Origin: Ceratodon purpureus
Lineage: Eukaryota; Streptophyta; Bryopsida; Pseudoditrichales; Ditrichaceae
Assembly: GCA_014871385.1 (NCBI GenBank)
Contig: CM026428.1
Location: 6,799,471-6,863,470 of the forward strand
Length of the DNA: 64,000 nucleotides
Direction of reading: 5' to 3'
In this document: positions 35,757 through 47,045 of the stretch, one piece after another
Layout of the letters: each line of letters opens with the position of its first letter
Position numbering within the stretch: position 1 is the stretch's first letter
Translations under genes and position numbers: made by a program
The notes under the pieces: generated by a model
What the model saw: only the letters and a program-made list of their open reading frames with translations
Databases searched by the model: none
What the model was told of the DNA's origin: nothing

Positions 35757-37087
35757 GTTGGGTTTTATTTTTATATCTGCAAATCTAGGATATATTTTTG
35801 CAAAATCTGAATTGTTTTTTTTACTGGTGGACGGAATTGTGATAAACAAGAATCACATTCTAGCCTCTGAATAGGGCGGCATGGTTTGAACCAGCGGATA
35901 TGCTCACTGTTCCAAATTAGAGGCTAGTGCCAAGTAGGTTTGAGACTTTTATATCCGCTTGTGATATACACTACATATTTGGACTGAAGTGTGTAGACTT
36001 ACTGTACATTATGTGAGGCAATAGATTTTGACGAGCTTTTTAAGCATTTTACTGTAATATACACGCCCTTTATTCACTGACTAGTTTTGAATCCTAGTCC
36101 TGTGAATTCTCTTGGAATATTGTCAATGCCTGATGTTTCTCCATTTCTGATCACTGTTTACCATGTGATTCGTGCCAATGGTCTTTTGGTCTAATGCTAA
36201 TGATTGTGTGTTCACTTTCTGAACCGCATCCAGGCAATTTTACACAAACAACGCTTAAACGGGCCTGACAGACCACAAATCATCTAACCTTCTAGGGCAT
36301 CAAAATTACGATATCTCTCGTGCTCGATGCATTATCCTCCTCACAGACTACTCATAGAGAATTTATCTTCCGTGTACATAGACTCTTCGATGTTCCACCT
36401 TCAATTGGCAAATGACTTCAGATGAGCTGAATTGTGCTTGTCGGATGACTATTCAGGCAATATCACCTTAGGTGTCAATGTTACGAAATATTTTTGAGTC
36501 GGATTCATAGGCAACATTTTTGAGTCGGATTCATAGGCAACATTTTTGAGTCGGATTCATAGGCAACATTTTTGAGTCGGATTCATAGGCAACATTTTTG
36601 AGTCGGATTCATAGGCAACATTTTTGAGTCGGATTCATACGCAAACCTCAAAGTGAGTTACAACACACATTAGGGGTGGTCAAAATCCTCTATATACTAG
36701 CATAACTTTACTTGTGACGAAGAGTTACAAGGTGAGTTAACATGCTCTCTCCAGGGATTGGGCTAAATTTTCCACCCTCTCCCGTAACACACCCCATAAC
36801 ACAGTTGCTAACACCAACTGTCACCCCCTTTTGCACATCTCAATCTTAGTTGAAAATATGCCTTCATCATTTTATCAAGGAATTGCAATGTCAGCAATAT
36901 ATACAACAATGAACTTGCTTTTATTTTTTAGAGCAGAGTCCCTAAATTCTAATTACTGCAATATCACACATGCAACCTCTGTCAATCAACTCCACCAATT
37001 TCCAGGGAATGCTCCAGTGTCCCAATCTATTGAACACATTTCACAGTTTTCCGTGTTCAAATCAGCTAGCCCATCAAAACAGGAAGA
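35757..37087. other. Spacer between two convergent genes
   Basis: It holds the 3' flank of the gene ending at 35756, a 26-bp tandem array at 36490-36645, and the 3' flank of the minus-strand gene ending at 37088. The plus frame 36831-37202 runs antisense into that gene and is a shadow. Confidence 0.5.
36490..36645. repeat. Minisatellite: six copies of a 26-bp unit
   Basis: The unit 'atttttgagtcggattcata' plus 'ggcaac' is repeated six times with almost no variation; the last copy changes ggc to cgc. The near-identity implies recent expansion. Confidence 0.95.
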
Positions 37088-38933
37088 TTACTTCTTGATA
37101 CTCCCCGATTTCGCTCGAGCAAGAACAGAAGCTCTGACCGCATCGTGGGCAGCTGGGTTCTTCATGGCATCTGCTGCAATGGCATCTTTCTTGGCCGTTT
37201 GAGCAGCTGTAGCAGGCGGTGCAGCAGCCTCCTTCACAGGTTCCTCTTTTATGGGCACCCCTTTGTCACAACCACAAGGATTGTAATCAACCGATAAAGA
37301 CTGTCCTTCTTCATCAAAGATTTCTTCTGGTATGGTGAAGCCGCATGGAGGCTCAGGCCTGCACCCAATTGATGGCAAATTCTCATCAAAAGCACAAGAA
37401 AATGATGCTCATCACATCAGCGACTTTGTTATGATAGGACCGCTCATCAGGGGTTGAATTTTGCACACTCCTCATTAGGATTTTGACACTGAAGATGGCA
37501 TCATGAAGTGTGGAGTTGGGACTAAAGATTGCACTAAATGCACTTGCTCCTTTCTTCTGTTATTTGTGATTTCCTTTCACTAGCATGAGAGCTATCCAAT
37601 GCTGAGGACCAACTTGGAAGTGCTTGACAGTAGCCTGAATTCATGCTTACCCTTTAGGTTTCGGTGCATATTCATCTGGATAAGTGTCTTTGAGGGGATT
37701 GTACTTCAGCAGATGGTCCGAGATAAATTCACATTGTGCCTTAATGGTGCTTGGCCTGCACGATAGTATGTTTAAAGCGGAAGTCCAGACTGCAGATAAG
37801 GAGTTACTTTGAGTTACTCTAATCGGAGGTCAAAAAAAACTTGACAACTCTTGTGATTGAAAGAGAGCTCTGAGAGAGGTGGAGAAGCCTCACAAAATTA
37901 GGGCTACAAATGACACAAGCCCATTACCGCTTTATATACCCGTATCCGATTTCAGATTCCACACATATTTCGTGATCACTTGGATACTCCTAAACTGCAA
38001 AGATTTTGTGAATAGCTCTAAGAAAGCAGAGTGGTTACCTGCGCAACAATATCACTGAATGAAGGTTCTAGTTTTGCACAAACTCTGGAGATCTGTAGCT
38101 TTTACAGGTTACACATGACAAGATTATTTTCCATTGGTAACTCTCACTTACTGTTCATAGCTTACACACCTCTTTGCTACAAGGGCATTTAATGCTTGCA
38201 TTAGAAGCGGCACAATATTCTTTTCCTGCATGTCATGAGTATGTAAAACACCATGGACAAGAGATTAGAAAATATATATATTAGCAAATTTGACAATTTA
38301 GCACATTTCAAGGTTTGGGTAAAGTAATGTTGAATAATGGCTAGTTTTAGGTTTTCAAATAGTCTTATAGATAATGAAGTCTTTTGTGTGGTGAAAGTAG
38401 AATCTTCTAAATCAAGTACTGTGGAAGTTTTCAATTCTTTAGTTTTGAAATTTTTAAAAGTAAGCAAATAAATTTCAAATATAATCTTTAGATGTAAAAC
38501 TCATAATGCAAAGTAGGATTGTTCATATGCTTCAACATTGGTTTTGTAATCTAATAAATATAACCGTGTTTTTCAATGGTGTTATAAATATTCAATTATC
38601 TTACCAACCATGATCGAATTGGTATTGATTTTTCTTCAATTTTATGTTGGAGCGCTTGAGCAGCTGCAATTGCTTCTTCTCCCTATATTCCAGCAGTTGC
38701 AAAGAGAATATCATTATTACAAATATTTTGACTTAATAAAACTTTGTTGTCTTTTATATGAGGATTTAAATATTTTTGAATAAATTTTTTGACTATAAAA
38801 TCACAATAAAGTGCAAGGATTAAGGACCAAAAGCTCACTTCAATTGGATCGTCATACCACATATCGTCATATTTTACTATATCTTTAAACTTTGTGAAGA
38901 ATGGTTCAGGTGGCATAGGTTCAATGACTGATA
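37088..38933 (-). CDS. DPY-30-domain protein, 3' exons only (possible flagellar protein)
   Basis: Five exons join in phase: 38933-38839, 38682-38605, 38225-38170, 37755-37651 and 37358-37088 (stop). They give about 200 residues. The N-terminal part reads EPMPPEPFFTKFKDIVKYDD. A DPY-30/RIIa-like helix pair follows, spread over three exons: IPIRSWLEKNIVPLLMQALN, then ALVAKRPSTIKAQCEF, then ISDHLLKYNP. This fits the family pattern of YL...V.P.L..GL...RP......YLLK.NP. The C-terminus is Ala/Lys-rich with a CGCDKG patch and a basic tail (RAKSGSIKK). DPY-30 motifs dimerise and dock onto amphipathic helices in histone methyltransferase complexes and in flagellar radial-spoke or adenylate-kinase-type proteins; the latter would fit a plant with motile sperm. 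The first exon(s) upstream of 38933 were not found in the AT-rich sequence. A dispersed repeat sits in the intron at 37765-37945. Confidence 0.6.
37765..37945 (+). repeat. Dispersed repeat, copy 2 (partner 30725-30905)
   Basis: Same ordered words as the copy at 30.7 kb, in the same orientation on the plus strand. It lies inside an intron of the minus-strand DPY-30 gene. Confidence 0.6.
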
Positions 38934-40334
38934 CTAGAATACATTTGAAAGTAAGTTAGTGGATAAAAATTTGAAGTGGATAAAAATTTGAAATAATACA
39001 AAAGAATTATCTGAAAGCATTTTAATTATCTCCATAACGGCTTAACCACACAATGTTTTTGGAAAAAAAAAAAACTATTCAAACACGATATGTTGCCAAG
39101 TCAATCAATATTTACAAATTATTATAAAATGGATATCAATAATATTATTTTTTTAAGCACAAAGTTTTAGGATTATGAAATTCAAGTTACATTTTCTTTC
39201 CATGATAAAATCCACAAATTTTTACATTGCTACTAAAGGTTTGTCAATGGTGCATCATGAAGTAAGACATAATTTCTTGTCATTGTAGTCATTTTACAAC
39301 ATGCCTAAAATTCAAATACATGATTATTTTTAAGTTGTAAGCTTTTTATTTGAATATCTTGAATCAATATTTATCCTTTAGCCAATGCATTCTCAACAAA
39401 TTAATTATGCTTTAAACCATATTTTTGTGAAACTAATAATTATGGATTCTTTAATCCCTAAAGTGTTTTTAGAATTAAAACTGCCAAAAAGAAACCCTTT
39501 GTTATAGTATGCTATTAATTTCTAAAATTAGTGAGTATGAAATTTGTAACCGCACAATTTTCTTTTTACCTTAAATACAAAGGTGTGTACTAATTTTGAG
39601 AGTACTCCTCATATAGATTGTAAAATTATAAGATTCAAAGTCACTATTAAAAATTTAAATCTCAAAGTAGAATTTGGTCTCAAAAAACTATTTCATATCT
39701 TCCACACCTCTTGATGCCAAATTTTGTAAAAAGAGATCAAAAGATCAAATCTTGATCCGCAATTTAATACGTTAACATCTACGGTCTTTAAAAAATAAAT
39801 TACAATGTCTAAATAATTAATTCATAATGTATAAAATTCTCAATTATTAATTATTGTAGAATGCAACAGAATATATTCTAAAAATAAACCACATCATTAA
39901 ACAAAAAGTCCAACAACAATTTGGAAATGATATTATTTCACCTAAAACCATTTCTATGTGTTGTTATTTTATTGGTAATTTATTTCTATCAATATTAAAA
40001 TCTATTTCATTTTTAAGAACATGTATGTCCATGTGATCGACGGCTGATATGACACGAAGAAGAGCTTCGGCCGATACACGTCCCAACAAGTCCTGGACAT
40101 CGAAGCCGACTGTCGCGACAATCGATCCGAGCTTCTTCCGAGCTCAGATTGTGTGCAGATTGGACTCGATTTCATCTCTTCGGAAACCATTTCATTTCTT
40201 CGGGGATCATTTCATTGCAGGTGGAGCTCGCCACCGAGAAATTCCAAGCACGGGGCGCAAACAGAGCTCTCTCTGGCTGAAACCCTACCCACCGAGCTTG
40301 TCGCTCTTCTTCGCAGGGCGCACCCGGGGCCATC
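38934..40334. other. AT-rich spacer, upstream region of the CWF19L2 gene
   Basis: 39000-40000 is very AT-rich and has no recognised gene; missing 5' exons of the DPY-30 gene may hide here. From about 40020 base composition rises sharply towards GC, marking the promoter and leader of the plus-strand CWF19L2 gene. The plus frame at 40049-40429 overlaps its first exon in another phase. Confidence 0.45.
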
Positions 40335-43300
40335 ATGTTAGGCGCAGTGCGCTTCGTCCCGCGGGAGGAGTTACCTGCTGCCGACGTCGAGGTATGTCGA
40401 CGCTCTCTCCCCGCTGCGTGAATTTTTGATTGTAGGTTTATGAGATTTTGTGCCTTTTTGTGGAATTAGGGTTTTGAACGTTTGAGTGGTTGTGCAGGGG
40501 AGCGATGGGGAGCGGAAGAGTGGGAAGAAGCGGAAGCACGGGTCGAAGGAGGAGAGGGCTGATCGGAAGGGGAAGTCGAAGCATAGAGACGAGAAGCGGA
40601 AGCATGGAGGCAAGGAGAGGCGATCGAAGCATAAGCGTAGTGATGAGGAGGAGGTAGGGAAGGAGTATAGTAGTGACGAGGCGTCTGAGGATTCAGGTAA
40701 TTTGGTAGGGTTGAGTTGTTTGTGGTTAATGGCTTAAAACCCTGGCTGTATGTAGCGTGCTCTGGATTCTTGTGATGGAATTTAGTGGAATTTGAATTTG
40801 TGTTGGGGTTGCGTGCTTGGATTTCGAGGTTTTTGCGTAGTTTTTATCTTCGAGTTTACATGGAATTAGCTTGTGGTTGATGATTTCGAGGTGATTAGCA
40901 GTTGTGACTTGTAGTAGTGAATTTAGTGGTTTGGTATTGATATTTTTTAACATTGTAATGCAGAGGGTCTTGCCAGTAGGAAGATAAACCGTGGATTGCA
41001 AGAGAGTAAGAGAAAAGAAGCGGGTTTAGAATGGATGAATCTTGCACCAGAACGGCCACCCGCTCCTAAACAAGATGATGCGCTACGTCTTGAACCTGAG
41101 GTATGGTGTCCACTTTCAAGCTGAATAATGGTGTCCGCTGTACTAGTTTGAGGTTTTGAGGTATAGATTATCGACGTGAGTTTTACTGTGGCGTAGTTGC
41201 TGAAATGTCTCTACTGTTTCTATTTTCTTCAGAAACCGGTTAGCAATGTTAAGGAACTCAATCCATACTGGAAAAACGATGGTATAGGACTGCCCACAGA
41301 AGCAGAGAAAGGGGGTTTGAGTGGAGGGGGTCGTGGGAGATTGCCACCTCCTCCAGGTGTTGGTGACGGAGGCGCAAGTTGGCGGATGAAAGCATTGAAA
41401 AGGGCACAAGAGCAAGCTGCACGAGAAGGCAAGCAGTTGGATGAGGTATGTATTCTGGAGTTTTGTGATGATGATGGGGTGTTGAAATGAAGTTTGGATC
41501 CGACAAGTACTACTTGTTTATCGTTGCTGTGGCAGCCTGATTGTTTTTGACATTTTCTGGAATGAATTGAGAAATGTTGTATTGTTCAGGTTGTTGAGGA
41601 GCGATGGGGGTCGTTAGCCTCACTGACCAACAGCGTTGCAGTCCAAAGGGCAGCACATGCAAATGCACATATGCATGCCAAAAGAGACAGAACGAGAAAA
41701 GCAGACGATCGAGTCTCTGATGCTCCTCAAGCCGTGGAAGGCAAGAAAGGAGAGGAAGCCAACGTACCAGAGGACGAAGATGATAGGAGAATAAGAACGG
41801 GGAGTAGGGATTATTTGAAAGACGTTAAAGCAAAAGATAATCGCATGAGACAACCTCAGGTAGATCGAAAACTATCATGGAGAAACAAAGGGAGCATCAG
41901 ACCTGAAGATGCTGCTGTGTTAAGGGCTGCCGCTCAAACGTACAACAAGTTTAGTGACGATGGAGATTTCTTGAAGAGTTTTGGATCCTCTAAGCCTCAG
42001 GAGGAGCCGAAAACATCAACTCGTGTCTCTACTGTGACGAGTACTACTAGGGTAGAGAGCATTAGGACTGTGAAGGAAATCGGATCTCGTGATGTCAAAG
42101 CCGACACTGGTGCTCATGTGGCTACTGTTTCTAAGTCAGTCACAAGAGTGGAAACTCTCAGCGTGGCCAAGGATGCTAGCGCAAGCAATGTAAAACCTTC
42201 ACATGATGTCAAAAGTGTTGCAAGTACTGAGCCTACTGCAAGAGTGGATGCCCATCAGGCGGGTAAGAACAGTGACATGGAACCATCATCTTCGAGGGTC
42301 GTTGATACTGAACGAAAGGCCGAAGGCAGTGGCGTACAGGTACATAACCTGAGTAGTAATCAAATTGCAGCGAAAGTGATGCAGTTGCGTCTACGGGGCA
42401 AACATAAAGAAGCAGACGAGCTCCAGGTACGAAATCGGTTTGTTTGCAAGGCATTTTAGGTGTATGGATGAATACAATGTAGTTCTGGAATAGAAGATTA
42501 TGTTTTATGTTGTATGGTAGCAAGACCTCACATTGAATACATTTTTGGAATCATGAGTGAACCATTTGGAAGTGTTTGGAAGAATAATTCTCATTTCAGT
42601 TGGATGTCTGCGCTTTTGAAATGCTATAATTTTTCGTTGAAACACTTATTTTGCAAATATTTATGATCTGACAGAAGCAAGGCGAAGCTGCTGCAAATGT
42701 GGCGATGGAGCGACCTCCTGAAGAAGAAAAGCAGTCCGCACCTGGACCATTGCAAGTTCTAGCTAGGCTTGAGGCTTTGGGGAAGAAGACTTTAGAATTA
42801 CGGAGAGAGAGCGCAGACAAAGCAATGGCAGGGATGATAGGTCAAAACAAGATGTATAAAGCAGATGACGAGTATGATGACTTAGGTCCTCATGCAGAGA
42901 AGAAGAAGAAGAAACCTGCACAGGGTGCAAATCAACGCCCTACAGTACAAAATTACAACCGTATTCAAACACAAGCGGAGCGGTGTCAATTATGCTTTGA
43001 CAACGTAAATAGGCCCAAGCACCTCACGATGGCTATTGCTAACTTCACGTATTTAACTTTACCTCCAAGAAGACCTCTCGTGAACGGCCATTGCTACATA
43101 GTACCTATGCAACACGAGGGAGCTACTTGTAATGTTGATGATGACACCTGGGAGGAGCTTCGTAATTTCAAGAAGTGTCTGGTGCGTATGTTTGATGAGC
43201 AGAACAAGGAAGCTATATTTTTGGAGACAGCCATGCACCTTACACGTCAAAAGCGCCATTGTGTGGTGGAATGTATACCCATTCCAAGCTCCTTCGCAAA

Positions 43301-43777
43301 GGATGCACCTCTTTACTTCAAAAAGGTCAGCCTTTACTTTATAATAGTCTGTTTGATGTTGTCGCTCTCGGGAAGCATATCATTTTGAAAGTTAGGCCCT
43401 GTTTTAACTATATCCTGTTTAAATTCCAATTTGATGTTGCAAACGTGATGCAGGCTATTGATGAAGCAGAGAGTGAATGGAGTCAACATAATGCGAAGAG
43501 GCTTATCGACACCAGGATTAAAGGCTTGCGTTCCTCTGTTCCCAAAAATTTCCCCTATTTTCACGTGGAGTTTGGCATGAATGGAGGATATGCCCACGTC
43601 ATTGATGACGAGAGTAAATTCAAGCCGGAGTTTGGGAGGGCTGTACTGGAAGGGATGTTACAAATTGAAGAAGAGGACTTCCACATGCAGACTTTGTCAA
43701 GGAAGGACCAAGAAAAGTTTGCTAAGGATTTCGCTAAGATGTGGGAACCTCATGACTGGACTAAAATGCTGGAGTGA
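40335..43777 (+). CDS. CWF19L2: CWF19L2/CwfJ-family spliceosome-associated protein
   Basis: Seven coding exons, all with GT-AG borders and agreeing phases: 40335-40391, 40498-40696, 40964-41100, 41233-41445, 41590-42426, 42675-43325 and 43454-43777. The product is 805 aa. The N-terminal 90 residues are a Lys/Arg/Glu-rich basic region (KRKHGSKEERADRKGKSKHR). Family landmarks follow: EAGLEWMNLAP, ELNPYWKNDGIGLP, SWRMKALKRAQEQAAREG, EERWGSLASL and RPEDAAVLRAAAQTYNKFSD. The CwfJ C-terminal domains 1 and 2 make up the last 220 residues: CQLCFDNVNRPKHL (about 586 on), GHCYIVPMQHEGATCNVDDD with the HIT-like core, then YFHVEFGMNGGYAHVIDDES and FAKMWEPHDWTKML. CwfJ/Drn1-type proteins act with the debranching enzyme on lariat introns in late spliceosomes, in the nucleus. 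Length and order are normal for the family; nothing appears broken. Confidence 0.95.
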
Positions 43778-44190
43778 TGGAAATTGGCACTACCACTTTT
43801 TGTCTGGGAATTTGTTGCTTTGCAGATTAGCGTTTAATTGATCCCTAATTACTCAAGTCTTTCTCAGAAGATCACTTCTTGTATTTTAAAATTTGTAGAA
43901 ATTTCATGTTGCAGACAAGTTTTACTTAACTTTCAAGTTTAGGGGAAGTTTATCTCTTTTATGCGCAGCGTTGCATGATCGGAGTCCCTTTTATTTATCG
44001 ATTTGTTGAGCACTGGTTCTTTAATCTATGCTTGACTACTGTGTTCCACTACCATGATAGTGCAGATTAGTCACTAGTGACATGTGAATCTAGAGTCTAA
44101 CGTGCTGTCTCTTGTGTATCATGGCACCTTTTCCCACTACACAATGTAAATTGGGAATCTACATATTTGTTTGAAATTATGAGTTACTCC

Positions 44191-44318
44191 TAACTAAATC
44201 CTGGTTGAATTCTAACTTGATTTTGCAAACGTGATGTTTGCTAGTGATAGAGCAGAAAGTGAAATTGGAGTCGACATGCTTATTGACACCAGGGTCAAAG
44301 GCTTACGTTCCTCTGTGC
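44191..44318 (+). pseudogene. Tandem fragment of CWF19L2 (end of intron 6 and start of exon 7)
   Basis: The sequence parallels 43405-43543: the intron tail, 'ttgcaaacgtgatg', and the exon words encoding a diverged AEDR/SEWS-like start and DTRIKGLRSSV. The splice acceptor 'gatgcag' has become 'gatgtttg', about 10 bases are lost in the middle, and similarity ends near 44318. It is a decayed partial tandem duplication about 0.8 kb downstream of its source. Confidence 0.85.
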
Positions 44319-44498
44319 TCGAGGATACCAAAAGAAAACACGAATTAGAAACAACCGAGCAGTCAAAACTTGTCCCGTGCAAACAAGTTAAGACGATGAA
44401 GTGATTAATCAATATAAAATAAGAATGCATTGACATGAAAATCACAAGAAAAGAGCATTTCAAATAGTTTTTGTCTTCCTTCGCGCTGTGGCATACGA

Positions 44499-45911
44499 TC
44501 AGGGTTTCCCTCCAGTCATGAGATCTCTTTTCACCTTTAAGAAGGTGATATCCTGAAGAGTGCCGCCTGGTTTTAGGAAGTCATTGAATTTCAAACTTTT
44601 CAAAAGCTCACCATCCGTTTGGTGCACAGGGAGCATTTGCATATCCTCCATGACCTGAAGCAAGTCTAGAAAGTCCTCTTCGCAACTGTAATACTCATCT
44701 GCTACTTCGGTTGGTATGTACCACGTTCCAAAATGCAAATGCTGCTTGTTTATGAAATTGTAGAAGCCACCACCTTCAATAAACATTGTTTCAATCTTTG
44801 AGCCCCGGACTTCGTGAGTAATAATATGCGTACCTTCTGCAGGAAAATCCTTCAGTATTTCTCCGTTGGCATTTTCGTATGTACCAACCATTTCTGCAGT
44901 GGATGGTTCCTCCTTCTTTCTGTGCTTCCTCTCAAATGGATTCTTGACAATCTCAAAATCGGCGCCATTGAACGGTGACATCGTGTACACTATATCGCCC
45001 TTTTTCAGTCGTATGAAGTTCAAGCACACTTCGTCGCTGAACATCATTCTGTCACCAATGGTCGAGAAGAATGTGCAAATTGTCTTTCTTGTCTGTGGTT
45101 GGAACCGACTCTTAATCATGAACATATGGAACAGGTAAAACATGTACTCCTTGAAGCGTTGCCACAGCCAATTAAACGGCAGGGAAGCCTGGTCGATGGC
45201 AATGATAGCAAGACTTATCCACACAGATTCGTCATTGAATCCTTTGGCTTGCGCCATCAAAGGAATGCTGGCCAACATTCGCATGAAGTTCTGGTTCAGC
45301 TCCCTCTCTCTGTCTGGCACCGCTAAGAACCGTCCCTTCCTAGCAACCGGAATGTAATCCCCTTGGCAAATTTTCTTGAGTCCGTCCAAATGACTGACTC
45401 GATCCAGAATTTCAAATGTAGGGACGATCAAATCTGCAGACCTGGCGAAACAATCTGGATCATCTCTCAGATAATTCCACACGAATGAGTCTCGGAGCAT
45501 CCTACTGCAGAACTGGTAATCTAAACCTTCATCTTTCAGAGTCAAGCGATGAAGTTCGTACATCAGTGGACGCAAATCAATAGGGATCAGGGTCCCAGTT
45601 GCGGCTGCTTCAAGGTCACCATCTGGGACAACTATGTCTAAGATACACTTTCGACCGGGCTTATTTTCATTCTCGGACCAACCCTTTATTAAATCCCCTA
45701 CTAAGACGTCAGGATTTACGAAATACCTTTGACGTGCTGGATCAAGAACAATATAGTTTCTCACCGTGAAAGGGCGACCCCATCTGCCGATAATCCACAT
45801 GAAAGTGTGCACCAGGGTTGCATATGGCAACCGACAGAACTTCGCCACCCTCACAAACTGCCATATCGCATATGCAAACTGGAACCACAAAACCACTCCT
45901 GCAACCGCCAT
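44499..45911 (-). CDS. Membrane-associated protein of unknown family, paralogue 1
   Basis: Intact single frame of 470 codons starting with ATG at 45911. The N-terminus is hydrophobic (VVLWFQFAYAIWQFVRV, residues 6-22; TLVHTFMWIIGRW, 32-44). A second hydrophobic stretch lies near residues 230-260 (VWISLAIIAIDQASLPFNWL). Other notable segments are DSFVWNYLRDDPDCFARSAD, DRERELNQNFMRMLASIPLM, FRPQTR-like FQPQTRKTI, LKKGDIVYTMSPFNGADFE and LLQVMEDMQMLP. I do not recognise a family. A homologue, damaged, lies 2.2 kb upstream on the same strand (48111-49613). The two share every segment listed, so the family is real even though its job is unknown. Confidence 0.75.
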   Translation of the reverse strand: MAVAGVVLWFQFAYAIWQFVRVAKFCRLPYATLVHTFMWIIGRWGRPFTVRNYIVLDPARQRYFVNPDVLVGDLIKGWSENENKPGRKCILDIVVPDGDLEAAATGTLIPIDLRPLMYELHRLTLKDEGLDYQFCSRMLRDSFVWNYLRDDPDCFARSADLIVPTFEILDRVSHLDGLKKICQGDYIPVARKGRFLAVPDRERELNQNFMRMLASIPLMAQAKGFNDESVWISLAIIAIDQASLPFNWLWQRFKEYMFYLFHMFMIKSRFQPQTRKTICTFFSTIGDRMMFSDEVCLNFIRLKKGDIVYTMSPFNGADFEIVKNPFERKHRKKEEPSTAEMVGTYENANGEILKDFPAEGTHIITHEVRGSKIETMFIEGGGFYNFINKQHLHFGTWYIPTEVADEYYSCEEDFLDLLQVMEDMQMLPVHQTDGELLKSLKFNDFLKPGGTLQDITFLKVKRDLMTGGKP

Positions 45912-47045
45912 AGCAGTTCAATGGCGAAAATCCAGGGGATGCATTGCCATTCTAGCTTAGACGGCCACTAATGTGCTCGTCGTCCTTGTCTTGACTCTGT
46001 CACGCGCTTGATCTAGAGCTTGATAAACCTGGTGTAGCGAAGAAGAGCGCTCAGGGGTCTTCCAAATCCCAGCTGGTCTGCACATCCACAAGTACAAATA
46101 CACGAAGAGGTCACGCCCGTTGTACGTCGACGACGCAACTTGCTACAATGCCATGTACCCTCCACTATCCCAACCCATTTGACGCTCTGACTGCATCCTC
46201 AAGCAATGTCGTCAACAGCGCCATAACAGACCAGCAAGCAGCTGAGCATGTACCGAGCATGTACCTCAGCAAGGAACCTCCGAAATCCAAGGTAGCAACA
46301 GAGAGCGTGTGTGTCGCTAACTCGGAGCAAGCAAGAACGAGAACCCGGCGATAAACCTCGCCACCGGAACCAGGGCGGGACTATCGGCTCCACGGTGGGG
46401 CGCCGACGCCCCACCTGCCCGGCCCCCAAATTTCCACCCGCTGCCCCCTGTGAGCATCTCGTTTTTCTATATTGAGGTAAGGGCGCCACTAACTATCAGG
46501 GATAATAACACTTGTTGGAAGAGTAAAGACAATCTAAATGAGCTAAGAATTAGACAAGGCGGGACCAACTTGATTGCCACTATGTTAGCTTTAGGGAACC
46601 ATACAACCAAGAAGCATTGGATAATACCAAGAATCAATAGATCCCATGTTTGGAAAATCCACCCTTCGAAGTCATTTCCATGAAAATTAATAAAGGGAGC
46701 ATTTAACAAGACACACAGTTGTAATATACAAAAAACCATCCATCTGAAAAAAATCGGCCAAAACTAAAAGTGGCATTAAGAATTCAAGACAATTTTCAAC
46801 TTCTTTATGAACTTAACGAGAAAAAATTTCCGAGACTAATCTCTAAAATTCTTCTACTATGTTTCTCAAAACACCTCTTCACTGCCATTTTTAATGCAAA
46901 GGCAAACCAAATTCAAGTGAAGCACTTTTATTAGGTCAACTTGCAACTACAAGATATTGTCACATTTAATAAGATGTATGTTTACATTTTTATGATTTTA
47001 TTTATTTCCATACCAGTCTAGGATTAATTATGAACAAACCTACTA
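45912..47045. other. Spacer between the two paralogues, left part
   Basis: Contains the 5' flank of paralogue 1 and AT-rich sequence. Plus frame 46148-46354 has no recognised motif. A perfect hairpin lies at 46394-46415. Confidence 0.45.
46394..46415. repeat. Perfect GC-rich hairpin
   Basis: GGTGGGGCG, a four-base loop CCGA, then CGCCCCACC: a nine-base-pair stem with no mismatch, in the GC-rich upstream flank of paralogue 1. Role unknown. Confidence 0.8.

Noticed and set aside
36490..36645. Possible CRISPR-like array
   Set aside because: The 26-bp units are contiguous with no unique spacers, so it is a plain tandem repeat in a eukaryotic genome.
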